Shown here in pieces: positions 8,735-20,300 of a stretch of DNA of 35,313 nucleotides. The stretch comes from Lingula anatina. Lineage: Eukaryota > Brachiopoda > Lingulata > Lingulida > Lingulidae. The first letter of the stretch is position 1; each line of letters opens with the position of its first letter. A program made the translations under genes and the position numbers. The notes below the pieces were generated by a model. That model saw only the letters and a program-made list of their open reading frames with translations. It ran no database searches and was not told the origin of the DNA. The stretch lies in NCBI RefSeq assembly GCF_001039355.2, contig NW_019773904.1, positions 1 through 35,313 of the forward strand, given 5' to 3'.

Positions 8735-11700
8735 CTGAAATTACAACGTCCATAATATATCATCAAATTTTCAAAGTTTTGACCTGCAAAAACAATTAAT
8801 ATAAACTTCAAAAGCACTTAGAGAAGACAAACCTCAAAGCAAGTCAATTCTTAATATTATTATTTAATCGTATTAATGAAATCGTAGATGCAGAATCAAT
8901 TAAGTTATATTTGAGATAATACACTGTCATCCGAGTGTCATCATTGGTCGTCAAATTACATGTACCTCGAGCGTCCCCAAGATGAATAGGTGTGAATAGA
9001 AACCTGTATTATAGGCCTTGCGTAAATATTCCTAACAGACAAACAATAACTAACGGAGCCAATAATGTAATTACACCTTCTTTCCAGAGGTTATAAGGAT
9101 GATCCCATATTATCATATGTAAATCAAATATTAAGCTTAAAGGGATAATAACTCTTCGTATGAGGTCTATATTTCACAATAAAAACATTGTGAATAACTC
9201 ACCGAAATATATAATATATTCTGTTTTACGACAAAAACAGCAGTTATAGCTATCTTTCTGATGTCTGAGCTTGTCTTCAGACCACGTGCCCTCCATTGAT
9301 GGCTATACTCTGTTATAATCTCTTAAGAGATTTTAACAAAAAAACAAACTTTTTAGAAAAAAAACAGTGACTAACTTTGAATGTAAAAATGGATTCATTA
9401 ACCATTGGTAAGTATGGGAAAAATTGTTTACTCCAGGAAAATTCATTTTTTGGCCAAAACGAAGAGTTATTATCCCTTTAACAAAACAAACTCACACTCC
9501 ACGTGGTGATGGCGATCTCTTCGGTTGGCGTGGTACTCTGCATACTCAATGGGGGAGGGGTTTGAACATTCAGCGCCATCTATTGTGAAGGTCCAAGACG
9601 TACAGCACCCTGAACAGCTAATAGCTGCTCTCAGCGTTCCACTCCAGACAAGGTACAAGCCGCTGGCGTCTTTTGTCTTATTGTAGGATGTGCTCTAAGG
9701 TACAGTGAGATTAAAGATGAAGCCAACACCGGTTTATTGGAAAACGGATTTTTGATTTAATAGTTTCTGCAGCAATAAATGTTAGCATTTACTTAATTCA
9801 AATTAATTACCTCCGCCAAGGAGGTTATGTTTTTGGTTCCGTTAAGTTGTCTGTCTATCTATCTGTCTGTTAGCGACATTACAGAAAAATATATGGACCG
9901 ATTTTTATGAAATGTACAGGAACTGTCAGAAATGGGCCAAGAAACAGAGGGTTAGTTTTTGGTGGTGATCAGGATAAATAATCAATCAATAATCAATACC
10001 AAAATTCAAAAAATGAATCATTAAAGAATGAAAATTAAGGGGTGAAACGGCATTGGGTGGAGACTTTGCTGCCTTGGCGGAGGTCTTCGCTCTCGGAGTG
10101 CTTTTATAGTTAGATATGTTATTAGAGTTTTAGAGGCGTTTGCTTACAAAGATAACACCAGTGTTGTGGGAAACGTGGGAGGTACTTGACCATTGCTGAA
10201 TGTTGAACATCGGCGTCTCATCACAGTCCGTTGATTCCCCTAGAATAAGTAGACTAGAATGAGGTGAAATGTGAATATTTTCACTGCATGAGCTGTATCC
10301 CAAAAACTCTTAGAGTAACGAATCCAATAGGTAAATGAACGCATATGTTTCTGTTATGATTCCAAGATTACGAACACGTTTTAAGGACACATTATTAAGT
10401 GGTGACTACATGTATCAATACTCAGAGAACTACTTACATATATTATGAGATTACAATATTTCGGGTTTTAAAATTTTATTAGATTTTTAAAAAAAATGTT
10501 TAATTTTTGCCTTAAACTTGCTAAAATAATCATTGTTCAGATATTCATAGTTTTCTTTACTCACTTTAATTCTTGAAAAACAAATGGTCATTCCAAAGAT
10601 ATACATGTACAGGTAAGCTAAGTGTCAAAACAATTTTAGATGCGTTTTTTATGTTGTTCTCTTTAAAACTAAAAAGGTAGAGGTTTAATTTTCCTAGGAG
10701 TCTTAAAAGTGCTTGTTTGTACATGTATGAGACTCGCATGGCCATTTTGCTGGATTGAACGATCCCACTGTAAAGAAAAATGTTAATCTATCCAACCAGC
10801 ACGACTCATGGTACGTACAATATATATTGACCAGGTGAACAGTAAAACAATGAATGGTTTTCTTTAGTATTTAATTGCTCACTATTGGTTTTACGCAATA
10901 CAGCGTGAAACAAAAGGTGAACGTGGTAATGGTTCCTTGTGTGATAACAACGGAAACGATGTTTGGCTTGGGGCTTGGTTAGAGCTCGCCAAGCGATGTC
11001 CGTGCGGTGCACGTGTACTGATCGTAAATCTCGCGAATCTCGTGCGTCTGGACGGCGGCAGGCAGTGGTCGTGTAAAATCGGATTCAAGGCCTCCGCAGC
11101 CTCTACGGTTTTGTCAAGGTCAAATTTTAATTATTTTTAATCGTCAATGTCATTGTATTTCTATGTTTTGGAATTTAAGTGCAGTTATGCATAATATATG
11201 GAAATAAAATTCGTGAGTTTGACAAATGAAATGATAATAAGACTAAAACACAGTGATTCTAAAAACGCATTTCACACCTTCAAAATAACAAAGAATTATG
11301 TGCCTGTAACTTGTTAAAACGTTGATGACATTGGTAACGTTTGGGAGGAAACTGTTGTTGTCTCAATATAACTGTCTAACGCTGACAAAAAATAAATAAA
11401 TAAATGAACACTCACCCAGACAAAAAGGTTCATTAAGATCACAGTCTTCTCTACATCGGCCAGGTACGAGGCACGGGGAGCCATTACAAACTGTCAGATT
11501 ACTCTCGAGATCAAGATCAGTCTGTAAGGAAATAATTTAACTAAATTAAATACTAATAAATACCCTGACAGGGAAACATAACTGTTAATAATTGTTTTTA
11601 TAACATTTTTCAACAAATTTCTAAATAACAGTATGTACATGAACCTTCATGGCCTGCCTCTCTCTCTCTCTCTCTCTCTCTCAGCGGATTACCATCGGTA

Positions 11701-12329
11701 GGATGGCCTTGTGTTAAGGGTGTTAAGGGTGTCCGCCTTTAGATATATTCGTTGATTTGATCATTAACCTGCTGCCTCCTCGTTTGTCGTTGTCACCCAG
11801 CAGTAAAGGTAGTTAAGCTATACCCCCCCAGGAGACTATGTACGTCTCCAGATAGGCTGAATGACGTCCAAAGAATGTTATCCAGGAACACTGTGATATG
11901 CAGTAAACCGTACTGACACGTAATGCGGTATATAAGAACATAAACATATATAAACTTATATGGATAAAACAAGATTGATAGCAATATACTTACAGCTTTC
12001 GGAACAACATTGGTTAGCAGTCCGACCGACATAGAACCCGTTTCCCCAAGCGCTGACGAGTACCGTATTTCATCAAACATGGAGCAAATCTTGGATTGGC
12101 TGTTGTAAAATACAGAGATACAATATGGCGTGTTTTTACACTGGATGATACACTCTGTGTTGCTGCGTGCTTCCGTCGTGGCAAGGACGGTAGTGACATC
12201 GTAGTCTGAAGACACTTGCTTCACGTCCATGTGTGTCGGGGAAGGCAGAGCTTGGCACGTGTTGATAACTTCGGCTGATGCTAGTGGCAATGCAACGATG
12301 GTGATTCCAATAACAAACAGGTTGGTCAT
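8571..12329 (-). CDS. Secreted PAN - EGF-like - CTHRC1-type protein (complete, 298 aa)
   Basis: Five exons (11994-12329, 11416-11521, 10148-10239, 9496-9694, 8571-8734) join in frame over 897 bases to a TAA stop. Layout: signal peptide 1-19; PAN/apple-like domain about 25-105 with cysteines 25, 60, 64, 70, 82; EGF-like knot with cysteines 124, 129, 135, 139, 146, 153; CTHRC1-type globular domain about 158-298. CTHRC1 proteins are secreted and normally carry a short collagen helix before this domain; here that is replaced by PAN and EGF-like modules. The product should be extracellular, disulphide-bonded and probably an adhesion or ligand-binding protein; the partner is unknown. Boundaries rest on consensus splice sites, phase continuity and paralogous exons nearby. 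The domain calls are from motif recognition, not a profile search. Confidence 0.85.
8735..9495 (-). other. Intron 4 of the complete PAN-CTHRC1 gene
   Basis: AT-rich; I see no element in it. Confidence 0.6.
9496..9694 (-). CDS. Exon 4: CTHRC1-type domain, first half
   Basis: Contains YLVWSGTLR, a C-x2-CC motif and WTFTIDGAECSNP, the best match of the three local domains to the CTHRC1 signature, keeping the CC pair. Phase 0 in, phase 1 out through GTGAGTTTG. Confidence 0.92.
9809..10084. mobile_element. MITE-like repeat with 13-bp terminal inverted repeats
   Basis: The left end ACCTCCGCCAAGG is exactly inverted at the right end CCTTGGCGGAGGT. The left end also contains an internal hairpin (CCTCC GCCAA GGAGG). 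There is no ORF. Flanks ATTAATT and GGAGTGCTTTT recur at the copy at 7403. This type of repeat is dispersed in many animal genomes, as I recall. It lies in intron 3 of the PAN-CTHRC1 gene. Confidence 0.8.
10148..10239 (-). CDS. Exon 3: last EGF-like cysteine and start of CTHRC1 domain
   Basis: Acceptor ATTCTAG, donor GTAAGCA; phase 1 in, phase 0 out. Carries TDC (sixth cysteine), then FNIQQWSS, comparable with the KQCSWSS region that opens the CTHRC1 globular domain. Confidence 0.85.
10240..11415 (-). other. Intron 2 of the complete PAN-CTHRC1 gene
   Basis: It belongs to the duplicated block. It contains a CpG-rich stretch near 10900-11115 similar to 820-1040, with open but weakly conserved frames on both strands that I do not call as genes. 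Confidence 0.6.
11416..11521 (-). CDS. Exon 2: EGF-like knot, first five cysteines
   Basis: Acceptor TTACAG, donor GTGAGTG; phase 0 in, phase 1 out. Contains GSPC, GRC, DC and PFC. The exit phase fits both exon 10239 and exon 8045. Confidence 0.9.
11658..11682. repeat. (TC)n microsatellite
   Basis: Short dinucleotide run in intron 1, at the position equivalent to 2371-2407. Confidence 0.9.
11994..12329 (-). CDS. Exon 1: signal peptide and PAN/apple-like domain
   Basis: 112 codons, donor GTAAGTAT, phase 0. Residues 1-19 are the signal peptide, with cleavage predicted after LASA. Residues 20-57 match the paralogue at 2749-3078 exactly; over the DNA coding for this part I count only a few, synonymous, differences. 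Confidence 0.9.
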
Positions 12330-14188
12330 TTTTCCCTTTACAGGCCTATGGACGGTGATACACGCCTAACTGGAACAACAACGACGAAAAAGTCTATTGC
12401 CAAAATGTTGGAAGTGCAGCTAAAAGAAAAGTCCGAGTTAAAGCGGTCAGTTTATTCCGATATGTTTTCACAGACGATGGCATTTTAGGCCATCATGCCA
12501 TCATTAGTCCTGGAAATTGTGGCGGTAGGTGCTTTGTTTAAACCATAGTATCGACAATAGGTTTATATCAAACCTGTCCAGTACACAAACATCATTTACA
12601 ATGTTTCCGTCCACTAATGGTGATTTTAAGTGACCAGCAGGCCACGGGAAGTCTCTCTGAGTGAAAAAATCGATATTTCGAGTTTTACATTCTTTTTTTC
12701 AATTAAACATAATATCAAGTCAAACTCCGTGAAAATATCAATTTTGATTAATTCCCCCACCCAAATGCATTAACTAATCAATACGAATAAGAAGTCGTGC
12801 CGGATAATTAAAAGGGGCATTACAATCTTTTCTTTCCAAAATCATCATGCAACTACCCCCCCCCCCCCCCCATTTCCGTATAGAATTACGACTTAGATTC
12901 CGTGACATTTCCTATTCAAAAATCAATGAACAAGAAAATTTCAAATATAGTGGAACTGTATAACCTCACTTCTAAGCCTCTTGCATTTCCGCAAATGCTG
13001 TCTGTCCGAACGTTGCATATTATAAAAATGCATATACTTGTCAGTGCATCTTACGCCGAACGAAGTGTCAAGGACACTTTAAGGTCGGTTATACCCATGG
13101 CAACGACAGTCATATGAATTTACGAAGAACCCTCTCTGCAAAGTATTTATATAAGTCTTCAGAAAAGTTCACGTAACGCAAAGGAGTTTGCTTCGATCAT
13201 AAAGCAGAAAGAGTGCAGAAATCATTATATTTCATCTTTGTGTACAAATCGAGTACCATGCTTTAAAAGTTGCAAAGTAACTGTAGAATTAGGATGGATA
13301 ACATTAATATGAGCCATCAATGATTGGACAAAAAAGATAAGGGAAGCGACCGTGTTGCATGAAAGTCTAAACCGCTTGGAATCATCGCTGCAGAAACGGC
13401 TTGTGAGATCAAGTGAAAACAATCGATAGAGGGCACTGCATGTCGTGTAAGACACGAGCTGACAGACTGCAGCTTTCAGTTAAATATCACCAGGTCGTTT
13501 GGCACCATGGAGTTCCTCTGTGTATTATTTACTAAGTTCACTTTGCTCTAATGATATTGATGTTGTCTTTAATGGATCAATACAACACAATTACACCATT
13601 GTAATACTTCATCCCCAGTAACAACACCGCAGTTAGTGTAGAATTCATGGCGACAGGAAGATGAATTAAATTAACGAAACTGTTAATCATTCCGCCGTCC
13701 ACTTGAGACATAATTGTTGTAAAATATTACAATTGAGTAAACCCAACAGCTAAAAAGATCGCTTTCAAATGTTTCAAGGTTTCTCATAGTTTATTTTGAC
13801 ATCATTTCTTACAGTGGCTTCACAATTTCATTAGTTTCAACAGAACATCGTATCATTACTCAGATCTTCACACTTTTTCCTGTCAACACCTGCAATTGTC
13901 ATTTGGTAACTTATATTTGGCATGTATGATTCCCATCAGCATATCAAATTGTCCATTTGTGATTTCATGATTGAGCCCCCTACCTACTTTTTTGGTGGGT
14001 ATGCTGAATAATAACACAAACTTAAACATTTTTTCACAAATTTGCGTCGTTTGACATTGATTTCTCATTTTGTTTTTTTACCTAAAATGAAAAAAAATCT
14101 AGTGTTGGTGTGCAGGTAGTGTTTCTTATTCATCACAAAAGTGGCAAACATTCTACATATGTCATTCACGGTGTCATTCCTGTTTATT
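12330..14188. other. Intergenic region and IARS1 3' flank
   Basis: No gene supported. 12330-13117 is the duplicated upstream flank of the PAN gene, with a 16-base C run at 12856-12871. 13118-14188 is unique AT-rich sequence that should contain the IARS1 3' UTR. A 76-codon minus-strand ORF at 13225-13455 shows nothing recognisable. Confidence 0.6.
13790..13795 (-). terminator. Candidate poly(A) signal for IARS1
   Basis: AATAAA on the minus strand, about 390 bp after the stop codon. Another AATAAA at 14182-14187 directly follows the stop, which would leave almost no 3' UTR, so this more distal one is the better candidate. Confidence 0.35.
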
Positions 14189-14317
14189 TCATCCAAATAC
14201 ATATAAAGTTTTTGAATGTAGAGAAGCAAGATTTGACATCTCTGTTACTGGATCCTGCTTGTCCTTTGTGCAGTAAAATGTCAACTTTTTCCCTTGCAGT
14301 CCAAACAGAACCTGGAC
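14189..14317 (-). CDS. IARS1 exon 31 (residues 1230-1271) and stop, UNE-I repeat 2b
   Basis: Contains [15 protein letters not shown] and ends KTLYVFG then TGA. Acceptor CTCCACAG, phase 0. Confidence 0.93.
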   Translation of the reverse strand, partial: VQVLFGLQGKKLTFYCTKDKQDPVTEMSNLASLHSKTLYVFG

Positions 14318-17300
14318 CTGTGGAGAGGTGAAAAAAACATACAACATCAGTTTTTTTATATAGTTTTTACTAGAAACTCTTCTTTTGTTTTATAAAAACT
14401 GTTTCTAAAGATTCTGAAATAAACAATCATAAATGAAAACCAAATAATGTTGAAAAAAATTTTTCAATGTCCAAACAACATTTACAGTTTTCACTACTAC
14501 TGTTGCTTTCATTTCAAAATCTGTACGGCCTATTTCCAAAAAAAAAAAAACAGTTTTCTTTTTAGTAGTATGCATTACCTGGTGCAGAAGGCCTGCAGTG
14601 TCCAGAGGGTATTCCTTTGGTGGGTTTTCCAGCAGTACAGTTCCTACTTTACAGGTCACCCCTCCTCTGGGCTCCAGGCTGACCAGCTGGACATTGACAT
14701 AACGACATGCTGGCCCAGACCCATTGCTGACCAGGGTGTTATCAATTTGACCTGGGGATGAAAATTTATTTGTAACACTTTGAAAAAAAAAGATAGACAG
14801 ACAGATATATATATAATCAAACTGCTTCTGATGAACTATTTCCTAGAGAGATAATTATACATAAGTATTCTTAAAATTTTCAAAAACAGTTTGTAATTGA
14901 CTTGTACATTTTTTTAAGTTGTCACATTTTACAATGTTTGATGTGCCTTTATTAGCCATACAGAGCTGGAACAATTTAGATAACTTATACACAATATATG
15001 TACATTTCTGTGAAGCACTACTGACCTGGTTTCCCAGACAACGAGGCACTCAAGGTCAAGGAGGTCAAGGTCGTCAGATCTGTACCACGTGCCACCTCTT
15101 TGCCACTACTTGCTTGAAATAATGAGACATGTTTTCCTTGAACACCGTATATGATTCCAACCTGAGGATGGGAAAAAGAATTATCTAAGCATTCTTAAAT
15201 ATTAAATATTTTCATTCTAAAATGCTGAAAAACATTCACCAGTTGACCTCGTTCCTGCAAAATGTCTGATGAGTAATGTTGTAACTTTCCTTTTTATTGG
15301 ATTTAGTTATAATTATTGTGACTCCACTGCTGACCTAGGTGTGAAAACTTCTAAAACTCTTGCTCACTAAAACTTAGAAGTCATATGATGTTCAAATAAA
15401 CTTATTCTTCTGAATCGTATCTAAAGAAAAATTACACTGTGTTCCCCTTAATAATGAATATTCTGATGCAACTGAAGATAAACTCTTCAGTTTCCTGTAC
15501 GATATATTAACTCCTGTGCCGCCTGAACTGTGTAGCAGACCCTACCCTATCTTTGAGCTCCTCTGTTGTTAGCTGGTGGTGCCCCCTTGGGTTTTCTAGC
15601 AGAACTGTAGCTTGCTTGTTGCCATGGTCACTGAGAACGATGTCCACATAGCTGCAGGCAGGACCATTGCTCAGTACACTTTCATCCCCTACAAGAGGAT
15701 AGAATGATTTAAAAAAATGTTTTAATATGCATTTGAAGGAAACCCATATTATGCTGTTTAATAATATTTCTTAACATTTAGATGAAACTGTACAGAGTAA
15801 AACAAAAAATTCAAATGAACCACATGTTAAGGGTACCATTCCCTGACATATGTGCAGCACTGCTTTTAACTATTCTCATAAATTTATGAAATATCATAAA
15901 TCACAGAGCAAGTCTCAAATTAATTTGCCTTTTTATACTGAACTTATATAAGACAATCTAAATTAGCATTAATCATTTTACAAGGGATCCTTGCTCTATA
16001 ACTGTCACCACTTCTCACACACCTGCTGAGCTGCCTTTCACAATGGAGATTTCAAGGGTTTCATTCTTCAGTGTGTCATTCTTCACCTGCAAAAGTGCAA
16101 AATGGTCATTATTTATGAAACAGTACATGTGCTATTAAAATTGAAGGTAGTAAACAGTGCCTATTAATTGTCACTTCATTATCAATTTAAAAACAAACAA
16201 TACTTACTCAATAAAAATTTTTTTCAGAAATCAACATGTTCTTTACCTGCGTTGTCTCCTGTATTATCAACTGAGCATTCTCCATGACGGGGTAAGGCAA
16301 CAGGGGTTTCTTCAGCGTGCTGACTAAAAATTCCGTAAAGTTCTTGATGATGTCTTCAAGTGCTGGGGTTGCATTGTAGTACACTGTGATGTCGTCTGCT
16401 GGCACCAGCTTGGCCTGGAAGAAGGATGGAGAAATTTAGAAAATGAAACCAACTGAGTAAGGCCTTTGTCAAGAAAAATTAATTTAAGGTTCTTATTTTA
16501 TATAATCCTTCCATATTTTCAGGCATGTAAACAGGACATATGTGTGAAGTCAGCTTAACCTAAGATATATCACCTGGTGTGTCTGGTACTTTGTGTTATT
16601 TTTTATTCATTTTTTTCTAATTTCACAAGCTCTATTTTGTAATGTCTATAAGCGATCATTCTCATTCTTGCCTGTATTTGTGTTACTTTATTGTATTACA
16701 TAAACCATTACATTAAAGAGAGTTAAAATACTCAAGACTGTTTTTTTGTAGAGATTCCCATCCAACACCTGCTTGCAGAGTTACCCAACTCTATGTTAAA
16801 AGTGACCACTATTTCATACTTGCCTTTTTCCTCAGTTTCTGGATGCGGTTGCAGACCTCCCTGGCTATTCCTTCGTCCAGCATGGACTGGTCAGGACTGA
16901 TGTCCAGCAGAACCAGGATCTGTAACCAAGGCAACTAGTCAATTCTTTATGTTTTAAACAGAGGCAAAGTTCTCAAGCCTAACAGATTATTGTAAAATAT
17001 TTTGAAGTAATTGGGTCACATTTATCTTTCAATCCCATAAATCAATGTAATTAAGGCGTGTTAATCCGTTTAACTGATTGCATTCAGCAAGAGTCCCTTC
17101 GAAGTTGGATCGATCTATGCAGACCGATAGTTTCAATGGGAATGCGCCCCAAGACCTTGATTACACATTCACATCATCATATCAAAAAAAATGTGACCAT
17201 ATAAAAGGGGGTTGGGGTAAATAATGGCTTACATCATTATCTGAGTGTGCCTCGTAGTGACTCGGGGTGCCATCTTTCTCTGCATCAAATGTGTACATGA

Positions 17301-20300
17301 TACGCAATTCTTCATGTGCCAGAGTATGTCCATCTACAACTATCTCGCCCATCTTCAAAAATTGCTGCAACTGGGCATCAGTCAGTTCCTTGATGCTCTT
17401 GGTGACAGATTTGAATGCCCCCTTCAGGCGAGCTCCCAGAGTCTTGTGGTCTGGCTCGGCCCTGAGGTGGACACCATATTTTTCTTTGTCTGTGGTGGTT
17501 GTGACTTCTTTCACATTGAGTTCCTAAAATAAAATGCAAATTAGAGAATCAGAGAGGTGTTGGGTTTTCCTAGGTGTGAACCACCAACTAGTGGTTCAAT
17601 GATATTCATTATTTTAATACTTGAAGACAAAACAGTTTATCTTCAATTTTTGGAAACCAATTAATGGCAATTTACTTAGCACACAAAAATACATGAGGAT
17701 GGAAACACTGCATTTTATTTTTTTAATAATTTCAATCACTTCATGTGCCCAGATGTTGTGCTAGAAAGATCTTGGATGACAGACTTCACCAAATATTTCT
17801 ACAAATTCTACTTATCTTCAATATTTGCACTTACCTCCAGAATGTACTGCTTGAGTGACCTCACGTCCTCTAACACGTGGTCATCTTTGTGAATGACCAC
17901 CACCTCCTTCAGCGGGTACTAACATGAAACACAGACAAAAAACTGTACAGCTATAATCCCATGACAACCAAACTGTATAAAACATTTCATACTTCATTCA
18001 CATATTTACTTTCTTGTTAAATATTCATTTGTTCATTAATTTGATCTATTTATTTCTGTATATCTCCAATAACAGATAAAATACATGATAGCAAACATTG
18101 AATATCAGCTAAAACAGTAACAAGGAAACTACAATAATTTTCCAAATAAATCAAATTTCTGTTAAGTGGCATCATCATAACTGACTACTTTACAGAGAGT
18201 GTACCTTAAGAGGCAGTGTCTTTCTGTCTCTGATGATGCGGCCAAGCTCTATCACTGTCTGCATCCTCTGAACAGCCGTTTCTACCTTAGTGTCTATCAG
18301 AGACTCTCTGGGGAAAATATCAGGCTGTTAAAGTACATTTCAGTGTGGTCAAGCCTATGGCAAAAGTAAAGGGTGTCCACAACAAAAATGTCTCTATTTT
18401 GATAACAACAGGTGCCCCCCCCCCCCCACGCCCCTCCTCCATCTCTCTGAGTTTTGGACAGAAACAGATAGACATCGATTTTTCCCAAAAATAATAACAA
18501 TAAATATGCTTATTATAAGTGTGTTACTAGCATTTAGATAAAAATAATTAAAAGGTACTGATAAATATGTCTTAATCATAAATTTCATTGAAATATAATA
18601 AATCAAAATAAACTGAATTTATTCATCTTGTACTGCTTACCTGGCTACAGGTAACATAAGGTAATGGACACTGTTAATGTCCTGTACTGCTTACCTGGCT
18701 ACAGGTAACATAAGGTAATGGACACTGTCAGTATCCTGTACTGCTTACCTGGCTACAGGTAACATAAGGTAATAGACACTGTCAGTGTCCTGTACTGCTT
18801 ACCTGGCTACAGGTAACATAAGGTAATGGACACTGTCAGTATCCGTGCCCTGTACTGCCTCTGGGTCTATCAGCTTCTTCAGACTCTGGTACATGTGCTC
18901 GGTCAGGAACGGGATGAAGGGGGCCTGAGACAGCAAAGAAAATGTCCATTTAAATATAATGCTCAACAGTGAAAAACTTTTCAGTGGGAAAAGTAGAGCT
19001 TGTGACAGCAGAAAATGACCATTATAAGTTCAACAATGAAAAATAATTCAACAGGAATAATTGGGTCTGAAGAAAGAAAATATGCATTAAAATATGCCTC
19101 TACAATAACATTCCAAAACAGCAAGGCTTCTTGTATCCTGCTTATATAGCTAGCCTCTGAGTATAACCAGAATCCCCTCTCCCCTTATCACATGGACTTA
19201 ATATGTTGACACTGTCATCAAACTTACCATGACTTTCACCATGGCATATAACACTCCAAACAATGTCTCTATGGCCTTGTGACAGTCCTGAAGTCCTGTG
19301 TCTCCCTGGCAACAGAATATAACAGTCCACACTAATACAGTGTAACATTTAAGTTTTGATCACCTTTTCTTAAAGGCATACTATACACATCTGAGAATTT
19401 CCTTAAGTCAATTATCTTTCAATATAAAGCTACTCATCTTTCCAAATTTAGAACTTTAAATTGAAAAAAAAGGAAAAAAAAACTTCATATAAAAGTCTAT
19501 ATTCATTTTCCTTCTGAACGGTACAGAAAGACATGAAAGTCTAAATGACTGACCAGTCACTGGTAAAAATTAAATGTTTAAGTAATGGTTTAAAAAACAT
19601 CCAATTCCAAGTGCACAGATTAGCTGAGCAAAGAATTGAAAGGGAAATTAGACTTATTAGGATACCTATAATTTTACATCATCCAGCAGAAAAAGATGAA
19701 ACAGAGTCTCACCTTCAGCCTCTTCCTGTTCATCCTGACATACCAGTTGGTCAGCTGTTCCACAAACTTCACCAGCTTTGGGACAACAGTATACAGATGA
19801 TAGGCTGGAATATAGCATATATGGAATACATATATGTGGTTGGAAACCAGTGTCATTATGAACAGTGCTTTTTCAATAAATTCTTCACATACTATAATGC
19901 ATTGGTCCATGACCATAAGTAAAAATCTCTGTTAAACTATGTATGTTAAGCATTCAGTGATACTTCACTACATAAACCCACCTGCCATTTCATCCCTCAC
20001 ATATTTAATAAGTGACTGAGTGAAGGAGAGAATCCAGTGATCCATGTAGTTTGTGGACAGCTCTACCTTGTTCTCATTATACAGGAACTGAACACCTTCT
20101 TCCTACAACAGAAATATAAATAACATTTTTACATTAATTTCCAATTCTTCGTTATACCTGATGTTAGGCTTTGAGTTGGAGAGTGCATTTATATTGATTA
20201 AGGCAGGCTTTCTTTAGAATTGTAAATTTGAGACAATGTTGAACAAATTATACATTTCAATTTGCCAAAGAATAGTATGTTGTACTTTTCCTTGATTAGG

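Larger units (their letters stand above)
10267..13117. repeat. Segmental duplication, copy B
   Basis: Counterpart of 1-3885 in the same orientation, about 10.27 kb away at the left end. Covers intron 2, EGF-like exon, intron 1, PAN exon and upstream flank of the complete gene. Confidence 0.85.

Noticed and set aside
13225-13455. 76-codon minus-strand ORF
   Set aside because: No start context, domain, splice site or paralogous support; probably chance.
17245-17532. Two plus-strand ORFs of 86-95 codons
   Set aside because: They lie opposite IARS1 exon 24 and are open because the real coding strand is; no independent family or splice signals.
18629-18850. Regular 54-bp repeats as a CRISPR-like array
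   Set aside because: Eukaryotic context, no spacers; the units are direct copies of an exon end.
19545-19922. 125-codon plus-strand ORF
   Set aside because: It runs antisense over IARS1 exon 19 and its flanking introns; the protein resembles nothing and the minus strand carries the clear synthetase exon.
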